Positions 26,660 to 35,413 are shown, counted from the stretch's first letter. The stretch: 64,000 nucleotides of DNA from Acidicapsa ligni (GCF_025685655.1 NZ_JAGSYG010000001.1:1302001-1366000); one strand, 5' to 3'. Translations and numbers: made by a program. Notes: generated by a model from the sequence alone, not told the origin.

Positions 26660-27100
26660 ATGGCGAGGTCCGTCAATAAAGTCGTCTTGCTTGGCAATGT
26701 AGGAAAGCAGCCCGAGGTTCGCAATACTCGGAGTGGCACCGTTGCCGAGCTCTCTCTCGCAACCAATGAACGCCGGCCTGACGGTCAAGGCGGATGGCAG
26801 GATCACACAGAATGGCACAGCCTCGTCGCCTTTGGGCGAACCGCCCAAATCATCGCCGAGTATGTTCGCGTTGGCACTCCGCTCTTCATCGAAGGCAAGC
26901 TGCGTACGGATTCATGGGACGACACTAACGCTGGCGTGAAGCGGTACTGGACGAAGGTCATGGTCCTCAATCTCGTCCTGCTCTCCCACGGTGAGCGGCG
27001 TTCGACCGTTGAAGACTATCGAGCGGATCCGGAAGATTTTGGCTCTTCCTATGCCCACATCCCGGATGGGCAGATCACCGCTGATGAAATTCCGTTCTGA
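26660..27100 (+). CDS. ssb: Single-stranded DNA-binding protein
   Basis: A 146-residue SSB: OB-fold with NKVVLLGNVGKQPEVR, the TEWHSLVAFGRTAQI motif and GTPLFIEGKLRT, then a short linker and the acidic tip DEIPF through which SSB binds partner proteins. It protects transferred single-stranded DNA. Strong AGGAGG site. It precedes the Rad52-like gene, a common pairing in conjugative elements and phages. Confidence 0.95.
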   Translation: MARSVNKVVLLGNVGKQPEVRNTRSGTVAELSLATNERRPDGQGGWQDHTEWHSLVAFGRTAQIIAEYVRVGTPLFIEGKLRTDSWDDTNAGVKRYWTKVMVLNLVLLSHGERRSTVEDYRADPEDFGSSYAHIPDGQITADEIPF

Positions 27101-27133
27101 TCACTGCGTTGCTGAAGTTGAAAAGGAGATCAC

Positions 27134-28012
27134 ATGCCGACTCCAAGGAAGTTTTCTGCCGAAGAGCAACGGAAGCTGTTTGCCCTTCTCGAAACACCGT
27201 TCTCGCCTTCTGAAGTGAAGTGGCGTGTCGTTCGGAAAGGACAGCGAGGTCGCCGTGGCAAAGTTCTGCCATACGTCGATCCACGCGCTTACACCGACCG
27301 CTTGAATCAGCTCTTCACCCCTGCCGGATGGTCCCGGACGTACAACCTGGCCGCCGTCCCGAATGTGGTCAGGAGGATTGACGGCCGTGAAGTCGTCACG
27401 GGCAAGGTCCTCGTCAACTGCATCCTGACCATACATCGACTCGGCGTCCATACCGGAAACGGGGAGGAATGGGCCGACAGCTCTATGGCTGTCACGTCTG
27501 CGGAAGCGCAGGCTTTCAAACGGGCATCAAGCTGCTTCGGTCTCGGCCGCTATCTTTATCGCATCTCCGAGCGCTGGGTGGACCTTGATCGTCGCGGAAT
27601 GCCAAAGCGCTTTCCGGCTCTGCCGTTATGGGCATTGCCACCGGACGTCATCATCGAGCATGGCGCAGAGCCAAGAGGGCCGATCGACCCGAAACTAACC
27701 GGGAAGATCGAAGCCTTCCGCAAGCTGTTGGGAAGTGCCGTCTATACGGAGATCCTCTCCCGAGCCGGCTTCTCCCATGATGCTCGGCTGATCCCAAATG
27801 CGAACCGCCAGAAAGACGCGCTCAAGTGGATGGAAGCGGCTGCACGCGGCTATGACCGCGTGCGCCATCTCGCATCGGGCCGCGGTGCAGAGCAACTGGA
27901 CGCGGTACTCCAGCATTTGAAGTTGAATGCCGTACACGACCTTCCCAGCCTCGACGCATTGCGCTTTGTCGTCGACACACTCGAATCCTTGTTGCCCCAA
28001 AATGCAGCATAG
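27134..28012 (+). CDS. Rad52/22-like single-strand annealing protein
   Basis: A 292-residue protein with the Rad52/22 fold pattern: YVDPRAYTDRLNQLF, the W after PAG (GWSRTY), the beta sheet CILTIHRLGVHTGNGE, and AQAFKRASSCFGLGRYLYRI, in which KRA and GLGRYLY are hallmark segments. These proteins anneal complementary single strands and support recombination of incoming DNA. It follows ssb after 33 bases, with AAAAGGAGA before the start. A helical C-terminal region of about 130 residues could bind partners. Confidence 0.8.
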   Translation: MPTPRKFSAEEQRKLFALLETPFSPSEVKWRVVRKGQRGRRGKVLPYVDPRAYTDRLNQLFTPAGWSRTYNLAAVPNVVRRIDGREVVTGKVLVNCILTIHRLGVHTGNGEEWADSSMAVTSAEAQAFKRASSCFGLGRYLYRISERWVDLDRRGMPKRFPALPLWALPPDVIIEHGAEPRGPIDPKLTGKIEAFRKLLGSAVYTEILSRAGFSHDARLIPNANRQKDALKWMEAAARGYDRVRHLASGRGAEQLDAVLQHLKLNAVHDLPSLDALRFVVDTLESLLPQNAA

Positions 28013-28041
28013 CCAAGTCGTTTCAATCAAATCCCAACCAA

Positions 28042-28069
28042 GGGCGGCGACCAGCCGCCCTCTTCGTTT
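28042..28069 (+). terminator. Terminator after the Rad52-like gene
   Basis: GGGCGGC (28042-28048) pairs with GCCGCCC (28054-28060); the loop is GACCA and the tail TCTTCGTTT runs directly into the GGAGG binding site of the next gene. Confidence 0.8.
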
Positions 28070-28078
28070 GGAGGAACC

Positions 28079-28315
28079 ATGCGCAACGTGCAGATGCTTC
28101 GCACCGAACCAAACTTCGTGAGCGTACCCCTCGAACATGCAGTCTACTGCGAAAACTGTGAAACCGTCTCGAACTCCCGGAGAGACCGTTGTGGAGTGTG
28201 CGGGAGCGAAGCGATTCTGGCACTCGCAGCCATGATTGGCGGAGTTCCGCCCAGTCCTGATCCTGGTGCCCCGTCGCAGCGCAGATCGTGCCGATTTTCG
28301 CCTTGGAGCGGCTAA
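28079..28315 (+). CDS. Small zinc-ribbon protein
   Basis: A 78-residue protein with two CxxC pairs (CENCETVS and CGVCGSE) about 15 residues apart, the form of a zinc ribbon. It starts after TTTGGAGGAACC and ends 28 bases before the double-AAA+ gene. Such proteins may bind nucleic acid or act as adaptors. The last 20 residues are low in structure. Confidence 0.55.
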   Translation: MRNVQMLRTEPNFVSVPLEHAVYCENCETVSNSRRDRCGVCGSEAILALAAMIGGVPPSPDPGAPSQRRSCRFSPWSG

Positions 28316-28343
28316 GCGCCGCATAATCCGAAGGGAGCCTCAT

Positions 28344-30539
28344 ATGCCTGCCTCATTGCTGATAAAAGATGCCCAATCGCCCTACAATATAGGTATTGTT
28401 CGGGAGTCGACTACTTTGACGACTGCTTCACAACAGTATTGGGCACTCCGGCAGGTGCAGGTAGAGGCTAAGATTGCTCGCTTTGAGTCAACCGCCTCCA
28501 CCCCGGATGCGGAACTCAATTGGAAGAAGTTCTGCGCCGGAGGATTCTCGTTTCTGGATCGCCTCCTACGGATAGCTAGTGACCGCTTTGAAGGGCCGCT
28601 TCGGGCACAATGGAATGGAAATAAGCATCTTGCACGAGACGCCAAGCGACTATTTATGGCCGATGCGATTGTCGAGATTCTGATTCCGTTCTCTCATGAC
28701 CCCCTCCAGTTCGTGAAGCTCGGTCCACGCTCTACAGCGTATGAAACTAGTACATTGAAGGCTTCTGACCATACCCACTTCTATGAGCTTGGAAAGCCCT
28801 ATCTTGGAATCTCATGGAAGAGTGTTTGCCTGTTTGCTCTGACCCCCAGCGGACAATGTGTACCGCTGGATACGTTTTATGTCGATACTCCAGACGGCAG
28901 TAGATGGTCCACTGATCCGGTCGTGCCCGGAGTATTTGCAAGTGTCGCCAAGGAATTCGGTCCTAACCTGAAGTTGATCGAAACTCAGTTTGCGCCGTTT
29001 CTGAGCCTACTCACACGGAAGCGGAACTTGGCGAGAGAGGAAAATGCCCTCTCTCGAATAACAAACTCAGTGAAAGTTTGGGATCACCTTCATCTGCCTG
29101 AAGCGCAAAAAATTGAAATACTCCGCGCAGTGGAACTTTTCGAGAGAGGTGACCCGGCAGCGCCAAACGGGTTGCTTCTCACTGGACCGTCTGGAGTTGG
29201 AAAGTCTCTACTTGGAAAGACCATCGCGGAGACCGCAGGTTGCAACTTTCAGCATCTGACGCCAGCGACACTCAAGCTGGATCACCTTGGAGGAAGTGGA
29301 CGCAAAGTGCGCGAAATATGGGAGGAGGCTCGACGAAATGAGCCATCTATTCTTTACCTCGATGAGTGTGAGGGAATACTCGGACGCCGGGGCGCCGCTG
29401 AGACAGACATAATTTCTACCGAGATCGTCCAGGCTTTTCTTTCCGAATGGGACGGCCTGGATAAAAGCTCTCGAGTCTGGGTAATTGGGGCGACCAACCG
29501 CAGGGATCTCCTGGACGACGCCATTCTCTCTCGATTCGGGTGGGAAATGCAGATCAGTCTGCCTTCAGAGGAGAACCGCATTCTCATCCTCCAACAGGAA
29601 CTAAAGGATGCGGGTATCGAATTCCCATTGTCTCCCGAACTCGGACCTCTGACGCAAGGAATGAGCGGTCGAGACCTTCAGGAACTTGCCCGTGCTGCGC
29701 GACGTGCCGCTCATCCGGAAATAGCCGGGGAAGAACACCTGCGGGCTGCGATCGGTAAGCGGAGAACGGGACGTAATACTCAGGTTTCGCCCCAGTCCCG
29801 ATGGGTCACATTAGTTATCGATCCGAACACGATGAACCGACTGAAGCTCGTTTGCAACCTCCTGCGAGAGTCTGACAAATGGGCAGCACAAGGTTTGTCG
29901 ATTCCTCGCGCACTCCTCCTCGACGGTCCTTCCGGGACGGGCAAGACGGAGATTGCAAGAACCCTTGCAAACGAGAGCGGACTGACGTTCGTGGCGGCGA
30001 CGACTGCGGACGTCAAAGCCAACTTCCTTGGACATAGCGGCAATCGGGTCAAACAACTCTTCGATCGAGCGCGATCGAATTCGCCTGCCATCCTGTTTCT
30101 CGACGAACTCGATATCATCGCCCCTAACCGATCGAGCGTCGGCGGAGGCGATCCCTTGACTGATGAAATCGTGGGGCAACTCCTCCAGGAGATAGATGGG
30201 ATCCAGATTCATGACAGTCATGTCTTCCTTTTGGCAGCAACCAATCGGCCTGACGCGATCGATCCGGCTGTACGGAGCAGGTTTGAGGAGACTCTGGTCA
30301 TTCCATTGCCGGACAGGAACAGCCGTACACGGTTGATCTCGATTTTCCTAGGCGGCAAGAAGCTCGGGTTTCCGCTCGAAGATGGGGCGGTCCTGCTGGC
30401 CGACTTGTCCGATGGCAGAGGTTGGAGCGGGCGGGACCTGAACAACTGGATTCGCTCGGCTGAACAGAAGGCCCTGATACGTGCTCTCGAAGCTGGCGGC
30501 CCGGAACATTACTTAATAGGGCTCGACGACTTCGACTGA
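28344..30539 (+). CDS. Double AAA+ ATPase, Cdc48/VCP-like
   Basis: A 731-residue protein with an N-terminal domain of about 240 residues of unknown type and two complete AAA+ modules. Module 1 has Walker A GPSGVGKS (281-288), Walker B ILYLDE (336-341) and the ATNRRDLLD sensor region. Module 2 has Walker A GPSGTGKT (528-535), Walker B ILFLDE (583-588) and AATNRPDAID. Both carry the classic (F/W)-x-G-x-(D/N) hallmarks of unfoldases. It may remodel protein complexes during transfer or replication. I chose the ATG at 28344 after AGGGAG; the frame extends upstream into the zinc-ribbon gene. Confidence 0.85.
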   Translation: MPASLLIKDAQSPYNIGIVRESTTLTTASQQYWALRQVQVEAKIARFESTASTPDAELNWKKFCAGGFSFLDRLLRIASDRFEGPLRAQWNGNKHLARDAKRLFMADAIVEILIPFSHDPLQFVKLGPRSTAYETSTLKASDHTHFYELGKPYLGISWKSVCLFALTPSGQCVPLDTFYVDTPDGSRWSTDPVVPGVFASVAKEFGPNLKLIETQFAPFLSLLTRKRNLAREENALSRITNSVKVWDHLHLPEAQKIEILRAVELFERGDPAAPNGLLLTGPSGVGKSLLGKTIAETAGCNFQHLTPATLKLDHLGGSGRKVREIWEEARRNEPSILYLDECEGILGRRGAAETDIISTEIVQAFLSEWDGLDKSSRVWVIGATNRRDLLDDAILSRFGWEMQISLPSEENRILILQQELKDAGIEFPLSPELGPLTQGMSGRDLQELARAARRAAHPEIAGEEHLRAAIGKRRTGRNTQVSPQSRWVTLVIDPNTMNRLKLVCNLLRESDKWAAQGLSIPRALLLDGPSGTGKTEIARTLANESGLTFVAATTADVKANFLGHSGNRVKQLFDRARSNSPAILFLDELDIIAPNRSSVGGGDPLTDEIVGQLLQEIDGIQIHDSHVFLLAATNRPDAIDPAVRSRFEETLVIPLPDRNSRTRLISIFLGGKKLGFPLEDGAVLLADLSDGRGWSGRDLNNWIRSAEQKALIRALEAGGPEHYLIGLDDFD

Positions 30540-30633
30540 TCTGTCTCTGGGCCGCAGTACCCTTGTGGTTCGACGAGCGCGTTCGAGCCTTCCTCATCGT
30601 AACCCCTTTATCGGAAAGATTCACACGGATAAG

Positions 30634-30665
30634 AAGGCCGCCATTATGCGCGGCCTTCGCCTTTA
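30634..30665 (+). terminator. Terminator after the AAA+ gene
   Basis: AAGGCCGC (30634-30641) and GCGGCCTT (30650-30657) form an 8-bp stem with an 8-nt loop; the tail CGCCTTT is weak in T. About 90 bases remain before the methyltransferase start. Confidence 0.65.
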
Positions 30666-30755
30666 CATGCCCCAAAAGACGTTCCGTTGGGTCAATCCGC
30701 GGTGTGCCCAAAATGGACCCGCACCACAACATCCCTATGCAGGCATGGAGAGACT

Positions 30756-31814
30756 ATGCGCAATGTTGCTCGTATCAAACTCGGATACTATCCGCTTCCA
30801 CCATCGGAGGGAGAGCGTCTCAGAGGTTTGCTGAAGTTTCCTACTGAGGGAGCTTCTGTGTTGGATCCCTGTGCCGGCACCGGCGCAGCGCTCCATCAGC
30901 TTACGGAAGGAGCTATCGTCGAGCGATTCGCAATCGAACTGGACGCGGACAGAGCTCAGCGTGCGACTGAGGCGGGCATCACCACCGTTCACGGCAATCT
31001 CTTCGATGTGCAGGCTAAATCAGGGAGTTTCTCATTTCTTTACCTCAATCCACCTTATGACTCCGAGGTTGCTGCTTTTGGTAACAAGCGCATGGAACTG
31101 CTCTTTCTGCAGCGAACGTTTCGCTGGCTTGTTCCGGGTGGCATCTTGCTCATGGTCGTCCCTCACGCTCAACTCGAGGATTGCACCGATCTTCTGTCCG
31201 ACGCATTCAGCCGGTTTCAGGTATTTCGACTGACTGACCCGGAATCAGAGCGCTTTGATCAGGTCGCCTTGATCGCCGTGCGCACTCGTGTCAGCGGCGC
31301 GGATTATGAGAAGAACCGAGAGTTCCTCATATCGACGATCTGGCAAAAATCCCTGCCTCTTCTTACGGGCGAAGAGCCGCCCTATAACGTGCCCCCATCT
31401 GCCTCCGCAGAGCTGTTCTATCGAGGGCTTCCTCTGGACGAAGTAGAAGGCCTCGTCTTGTCATCGGCCGCATGGAACAAGACGCGCTCTTTTCTTCTTC
31501 CGAAGGAAGAGTCCTCTGTGGGGCGGCCGATCACTCCTCTGCATGGGGGACACGTTGGCTTGCTTTGTACGGCAGGTCTGCTTAACGGTGTCTTCGGTAC
31601 TGAACAAGAACGCCACATCGCTCGATGGAGGACCGTGAAGTACGTCACCACCTTCGAAGAGAAGATCGACGGTTTCACCGAAGTGCACAAGCGAGAGCGG
31701 TTCTCGAACGAACTGGCACTCGTCTATGAGGACGGACGGACGCTGGTGCTCACCGATGAGAAAAAGAAGGAGAACAAGGATGCAGAACGCACATCTGAGG
31801 CTCGGGCGGCTTGA
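30756..31814 (+). CDS. DNA N6-adenine methyltransferase-like protein (DUF6094 type)
   Basis: A 352-residue protein with a class I SAM-binding motif DPCAGTGAA (from residue 37) and the catalytic NPPY motif (98-101) of amino-methyltransferases acting on adenine (or cytosine N4). After that a variable region of about 200 residues likely recognises DNA. Such orphan enzymes in conjugative elements can protect against host restriction. The ATG at 30756 follows GGAGAG; an upstream extension is unlikely because it overlaps the hairpin. Confidence 0.75.
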   Translation: MRNVARIKLGYYPLPPSEGERLRGLLKFPTEGASVLDPCAGTGAALHQLTEGAIVERFAIELDADRAQRATEAGITTVHGNLFDVQAKSGSFSFLYLNPPYDSEVAAFGNKRMELLFLQRTFRWLVPGGILLMVVPHAQLEDCTDLLSDAFSRFQVFRLTDPESERFDQVALIAVRTRVSGADYEKNREFLISTIWQKSLPLLTGEEPPYNVPPSASAELFYRGLPLDEVEGLVLSSAAWNKTRSFLLPKEESSVGRPITPLHGGHVGLLCTAGLLNGVFGTEQERHIARWRTVKYVTTFEEKIDGFTEVHKRERFSNELALVYEDGRTLVLTDEKKKENKDAERTSEARAA

Positions 31815-32430
31815 GTACCAGCGAAGCTCTGTCAAAACGCAGACGCACATTTTCGTCCACGTGTCGCAGTACGTCGGCGAAGACGAACAAGCGCATCTTC
31901 TCAGCTACTTCGGGAACGATGCGGAGGTTGCAGCGGTCACGGCTGCCATTCAGGAGAATCACCGGTTCGACCTGATCTTTCCGGATGGAAAGAAGCAGCG
32001 AATCGGTTTCGGCTCAGACGCCACCTGCTACAAGGGAAACCTCAACCTGCCGAAGCAAAAGAAATCCCTGCGTCATATCGTCGCGGTCTCCTCATGGCTT
32101 CATGCCAATGGTGGCGCCGGCCGGACTTTTCTGCTCAATGAGGACGCTGAGGATCTGGCATGGGCGACGCTGGTGAGTCTGCAGGGGCTTCCTGCCGATC
32201 CTCGCTGGGGCACCAATATCCTTAAAACCTTGCGCCAGGAGAACAAGCTCGTTTCATTGGCAGGAATCGGCTGTACCCCTGCGGTCGTTCACGCTACACG
32301 CCAGGAACTCCTGGAACGTATCGGTCAAGCATGCTCCACCCAAGTATTGCCCTTTCCCGAAAAGAACGGACCTATCCTCTGGCCGTCCTTTGAAGTGAAA
32401 GACGTCTTGGCGCAGGGCATGAGTTCTTAG
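31780..32430 (+). CDS. Unknown protein overlapping the methyltransferase gene
   Basis: A 216-residue protein starting at the ATG at 31780 after AAGGAGAACAAGG, overlapping the end of the methyltransferase by 35 bases. Beta-rich N-terminal half (THIFVHVSQYVGEDEQAHLL) and a helical C-terminal half. No family recognised. It precedes the helicase gene in the same transcript. Confidence 0.55.
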   Translation: MQNAHLRLGRLEYQRSSVKTQTHIFVHVSQYVGEDEQAHLLSYFGNDAEVAAVTAAIQENHRFDLIFPDGKKQRIGFGSDATCYKGNLNLPKQKKSLRHIVAVSSWLHANGGAGRTFLLNEDAEDLAWATLVSLQGLPADPRWGTNILKTLRQENKLVSLAGIGCTPAVVHATRQELLERIGQACSTQVLPFPEKNGPILWPSFEVKDVLAQGMSS

Positions 32431-32438
32431 GAGGTGTT

Positions 32439-32621
32439 ATGCAACAGCCACTCAACGAACCCAAGACCTTTGCTGAGATGGTGCTCGTACTGCTTGAGGA
32501 TCGATTTCCCTGGTTAGGCAGCGATGAACCTGTCTCGGGTGCAGACACCGTCGAACAGCTCTCCGCATTACACCAGCGACTGGTACAGACGCGAAGTCTC
32601 AACAGGAGTGTTCCCCGATAA
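32439..32621 (+). CDS. Small helical protein before the helicase
   Basis: A 60-residue protein starting after TAGGAGGTGTT, an excellent binding site, 8 bases past the previous stop. It is likely a helical bundle (TFAEMVLVLLEDRF; SALHQRLVQ). Unknown function; a hairpin separates it from the helicase. Confidence 0.55.
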   Translation: MQQPLNEPKTFAEMVLVLLEDRFPWLGSDEPVSGADTVEQLSALHQRLVQTRSLNRSVPR

Positions 32622-32673
32622 CTCCATCCTCTCTTGAGAGGTACAGAAGCGCAAAGTAACTGCTCATCAGACG

Positions 32674-32702
32674 GGCCGGCGAAAGCCGGCCTTCAACATT
32701 TT
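32674..32702 (+). terminator. Hairpin with GAAA loop before the helicase gene
   Basis: GGCCGGC (32674-32680) and GCCGGCC (32685-32691) form a 7-bp stem closed by a GAAA tetraloop, followed by TTCAACATTTT. It lies 22 bases before the helicase start and so argues against the longer helicase frame. Confidence 0.65.
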
Positions 32703-32723
32703 CAGAGCCGCCTGGAGGCCGAA

Positions 32724-35018
32724 GTGGATACCTACCATGATTACCTTCGCACCTATAGTGCAGAACTCGGGACACGCATCGTTGAGATGTATCCGCCGCT
32801 GCAAGGTCCGAAGGATCCTATCGCACCCGCGCTGAAGGGTCTTCTGCGAAAGCCATTACCGGCCCAGGCGATGACAATCACGGGAGCCGCGAAGTACCTG
32901 CAAATGGAAGACTCGGTCCGACTCGTTGGCGAATGTGGGACCGGGAAGACTCTGATGTCCATCGGGATTGCCCACGCCCATGCGGACGGCAAGCCTTATT
33001 CGACGCTGGTCATGTGTCCACCCCATCTCGTACTGAAGTGGGCCCGCGAGGTGCTCATCACCGTCCCGCGAGCGCGCGCCTTCGTCATCTATGATCTGCG
33101 CAACGGCGGTGATCCCTCCAAACCACACGGTGTCGTGGAAGTCGGCATGCGCAATGGACACGCCGTCGCCAGAGGTCTCAAGACGAGCGTCTCAGAGCTG
33201 CGGAAGATGAAACGCAAAGGCTGGCGCAAGCTGTGCTCTGGTCCGGCATACTTCATCGTCAGCAAGGAGACCGGCAAACTCAGCTACTTTTGGAAGCATG
33301 CGTATACAGTTCCGAAGTCTGGGAGTTCGCGTACCTGCGTCACGAATCCAGATACAGGCGCGGTCGTTCCCAACCCGGAAGGTGGCCATCTCCTTAAAGC
33401 AGACTTCGACGAGGTGAAGTACTCGGAGCAGATCATGCGCCCGGGCGGAACAACCAACTACTCTCCCTTGTGGGAGGCGGACCGATCGAAGATTCAGCGA
33501 GTAGCGCCGCTTGAGTACATTGGCCGCTACATGAAACGTTTCTTCGACTACTCCTTCGCCGACGAATTGCACCAACTCGCGAACGACACCGCACAAGGGA
33601 ATAATCTCTCTGTCCTGCGGCGTTGTGCCCGCAAGCTCATCGGAAACACCGGCACCCTAATGGGAGGGTATGCGTCCGACCTTTTCCACATCCTTTATCG
33701 GATGGAGCCCTGGAAGATGGTAGAAGCCGGTTACGAGGCAGGCAATCAGGGGCAGACTGACTTCCAGTCAACCTATGGAGTGCTTGAGGCGATCGAGAAG
33801 ATCCCGGACGCCGACAAGGCCTGCACTCGTTCCGCCAAAAGCACGGTGCGTCTCTCGAAGAAGCCAGGCGCTTCGCCTCTGCTCTTCGGGAAGTTCCTAA
33901 TGAGCTCGACTGTCTTTGTTTCGCTTGAAGACATTGCCGACTTTCTACCGCCCTATGAGGAGAGCGTCTGCGAGGTTGCCCTCGATCCAGAACTCCGCAA
34001 GGCTTATACCAAGATTCAGGAAGACATCCAGAAGGCACTCCAGGCGAACCGCGGGAACCGCAGCCTGATGAGTCTCATGCTGCACCGCCTGATGCTGTAT
34101 CCGGATCATCCTTTTGGTATCGGAGAGATCTGGGGCAAGCGGTTCGATCCCAAAGTCAATCGACTCGTGCCGTTTCTCGTTACGACCGCGCCCGATCTTC
34201 CGAAGGACGATTTGTACGCGAAGGAACGTAAGCTAATCGAAGACATTCGGGAAGAACTGCGACAGGGCAGACGGTGCCAGGTCTTTGCAACCTTCACTGG
34301 GGAACACGATGTCCCAGAACGGCTTCAGAGCGTGCTGCAACAGGCAGGCTTTCGCGTTGCCGTTCTGCGCTCCAGCGTACCCACTCTCAAGCGAGAGCAA
34401 TGGTATGAGAAGCAGGTAAAGGAGGGAGCGGAAGTCATCATCGCCCATCCGAAGCTGGTCGAGACTGGACTCGACCTGCTGTGGTTCCCGACGATCTACT
34501 TCTATGAGACGGGTTACTCGCTTCACACGTTGCGGCAGGCGTCGCGCAGGTCATGGCGCATCGGCCAGCGGCTCGATGTCCGGGTGAAGTTCCTTATCTA
34601 TGACGAGACAACACAGCGCACCTGCCTTCGACTGATGGGCAGGAAGATGCTTGTGGCGCTCATGATGGAAGGTAAGTTCTCCGGAGAAGGACTCCACTCG
34701 ATGGATGCCGATGACGACATGCTTGCCGCGATGGCGCGTGAGTTGGTCGAGAAAGGCGGCGTGGGCGAATCTGCCGATGCCGTCTGGGGTGAATTGCGTC
34801 GAGAACGGGCTGCACAGTTAACTGCCGCACCCGCTGCTCCTTCGCTTCCTGCGTTCGAGATGGATACAGACACCGACGATTTGTTCGCTGGTATCCACAA
34901 AACATCCGCTGCGCCCGCTCCTGGGCCTGTGCTGGTGCATTCGCAGCCGAAGAAGAAGAAAGAGCCTCTGTGGCCGACAGGGTATGTCATCGGGGATCAG
35001 ATGCGACTCTTCGGCTAA
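32724..35018 (+). CDS. SNF2-like superfamily 2 helicase
   Basis: A 764-residue protein. Walker A GECGTGKT is at residues 69-76, LVMCPPHLVLKW (motif Ia) follows, the DEAD-box-like motif is DELH (from residue 280), SNTGTL-like RKLIGNTGTLMGGY is motif III, and the C-terminal RecA domain ends with LRQASRRSWRIGQ (motif VI, about 605-617) as in SNF2 helicases. A Pro/Ala-rich tail follows. I chose the GTG at 32724 after TGGAGG; an earlier ATG at 32634 would put the hairpin at 32674 inside the gene. Probably translocates on DNA during replication or remodels bound proteins. Confidence 0.8.
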   Translation: MDTYHDYLRTYSAELGTRIVEMYPPLQGPKDPIAPALKGLLRKPLPAQAMTITGAAKYLQMEDSVRLVGECGTGKTLMSIGIAHAHADGKPYSTLVMCPPHLVLKWAREVLITVPRARAFVIYDLRNGGDPSKPHGVVEVGMRNGHAVARGLKTSVSELRKMKRKGWRKLCSGPAYFIVSKETGKLSYFWKHAYTVPKSGSSRTCVTNPDTGAVVPNPEGGHLLKADFDEVKYSEQIMRPGGTTNYSPLWEADRSKIQRVAPLEYIGRYMKRFFDYSFADELHQLANDTAQGNNLSVLRRCARKLIGNTGTLMGGYASDLFHILYRMEPWKMVEAGYEAGNQGQTDFQSTYGVLEAIEKIPDADKACTRSAKSTVRLSKKPGASPLLFGKFLMSSTVFVSLEDIADFLPPYEESVCEVALDPELRKAYTKIQEDIQKALQANRGNRSLMSLMLHRLMLYPDHPFGIGEIWGKRFDPKVNRLVPFLVTTAPDLPKDDLYAKERKLIEDIREELRQGRRCQVFATFTGEHDVPERLQSVLQQAGFRVAVLRSSVPTLKREQWYEKQVKEGAEVIIAHPKLVETGLDLLWFPTIYFYETGYSLHTLRQASRRSWRIGQRLDVRVKFLIYDETTQRTCLRLMGRKMLVALMMEGKFSGEGLHSMDADDDMLAAMARELVEKGGVGESADAVWGELRRERAAQLTAAPAAPSLPAFEMDTDTDDLFAGIHKTSAAPAPGPVLVHSQPKKKKEPLWPTGYVIGDQMRLFG

Positions 35019-35112
35019 TCCCAGGTGTTCACCCGAGTCAGCCACGTGCTACAGTTCCATCGGGAGAACAGCTCCAACGGGCCAGCTTATGGCCTTACAA
35101 AGGCAGGAAAGA

Positions 35113-35140
35113 GAGTCAGCTTCGGCTGGCTCTTTTTCTT
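35113..35140 (+). terminator. Terminator with TTCG tetraloop after the helicase gene
   Basis: GAGTCAGC (35113-35120) pairs with GCTGGCTC (35125-35132) through one G-U pair and a TTCG loop, followed by TTTTTCTTTGCG. It is 95 bases past the helicase stop and 14 bases before the next start codon. Confidence 0.85.
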
Positions 35141-35153
35141 TGCGTGGAGAGTT

Positions 35154-35333
35154 ATGCCCAAAGGACCTTTTCTTGCGTCCGAGTTCACCCCAACACAATG
35201 GTCGACAGCCGAGGAAAAGGCGCAGTTCGGGAACACGCTCCTGCACTTCATCGAAAGCGAATGGAAGGAGACGCTGTTCACCAAGAAGCTCTACAACCGG
35301 CTAATGAACACGTTTGGCCATATAGCCCATTAT
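35154..35333 (+). pseudogene. Left part of a gene split by the resistance element
   Basis: The ATG at 35154 (preceded by GTGGAGAG) opens a frame that encodes MPKGPFLASEFTPTQW and continues through NTFGHIAHY at residue 60. There it enters the end of the inserted element and runs on to a chance stop at 35411. The natural continuation (YNQGGFYSEWFTTELDRLRF) is found in frame at 60009 and beyond. The intact protein would be about 175 residues, of unknown function. The shared junction sequence is GCCCATTAT here and GCCCACTAT on the right. Confidence 0.8.
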
Positions 35334-35356
35334 GTGGAGGGCGCGATTATGCGGAG
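35328..35356. repeat. Left terminal inverted repeat
   Basis: Twenty-nine bases beginning CATTATGTGGAGGGC and ending GATTATGCGGAG. The reverse complement occurs at 59952-59980 with one mismatch (C to T at position 17). It contains two copies of an ATTATG(T/C)GG core 18 bases apart, probably recombinase binding half-sites. Confidence 0.85.
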
Positions 35357-35413
35357 TGTCACCACGAAGACCGCTGGGAATGGCGCTCCGGCACCAGATC
35401 GCTCCGCATAATC
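35345..35413. repeat. Left subterminal inverted pair
   Basis: GATTATGCGGAG (35345-35356) and its exact reverse complement CTCCGCATAATC (35402-35413) flank 45 bases. The same pair with 46 bases between occurs at the right end (59894-59963). Likely an accessory recombinase binding array. Confidence 0.75.

Noticed and set aside
32634..32723. Earlier ATG for the helicase
   Set aside because: The extension covers an intergenic hairpin and lacks helicase-family sequence; the GTG at 32724 has TGGAGG before it.
35334..35411. C-terminal extension of the frame starting at 35154
   Set aside because: These codons come from the end of the inserted element; the true continuation is at 60006.
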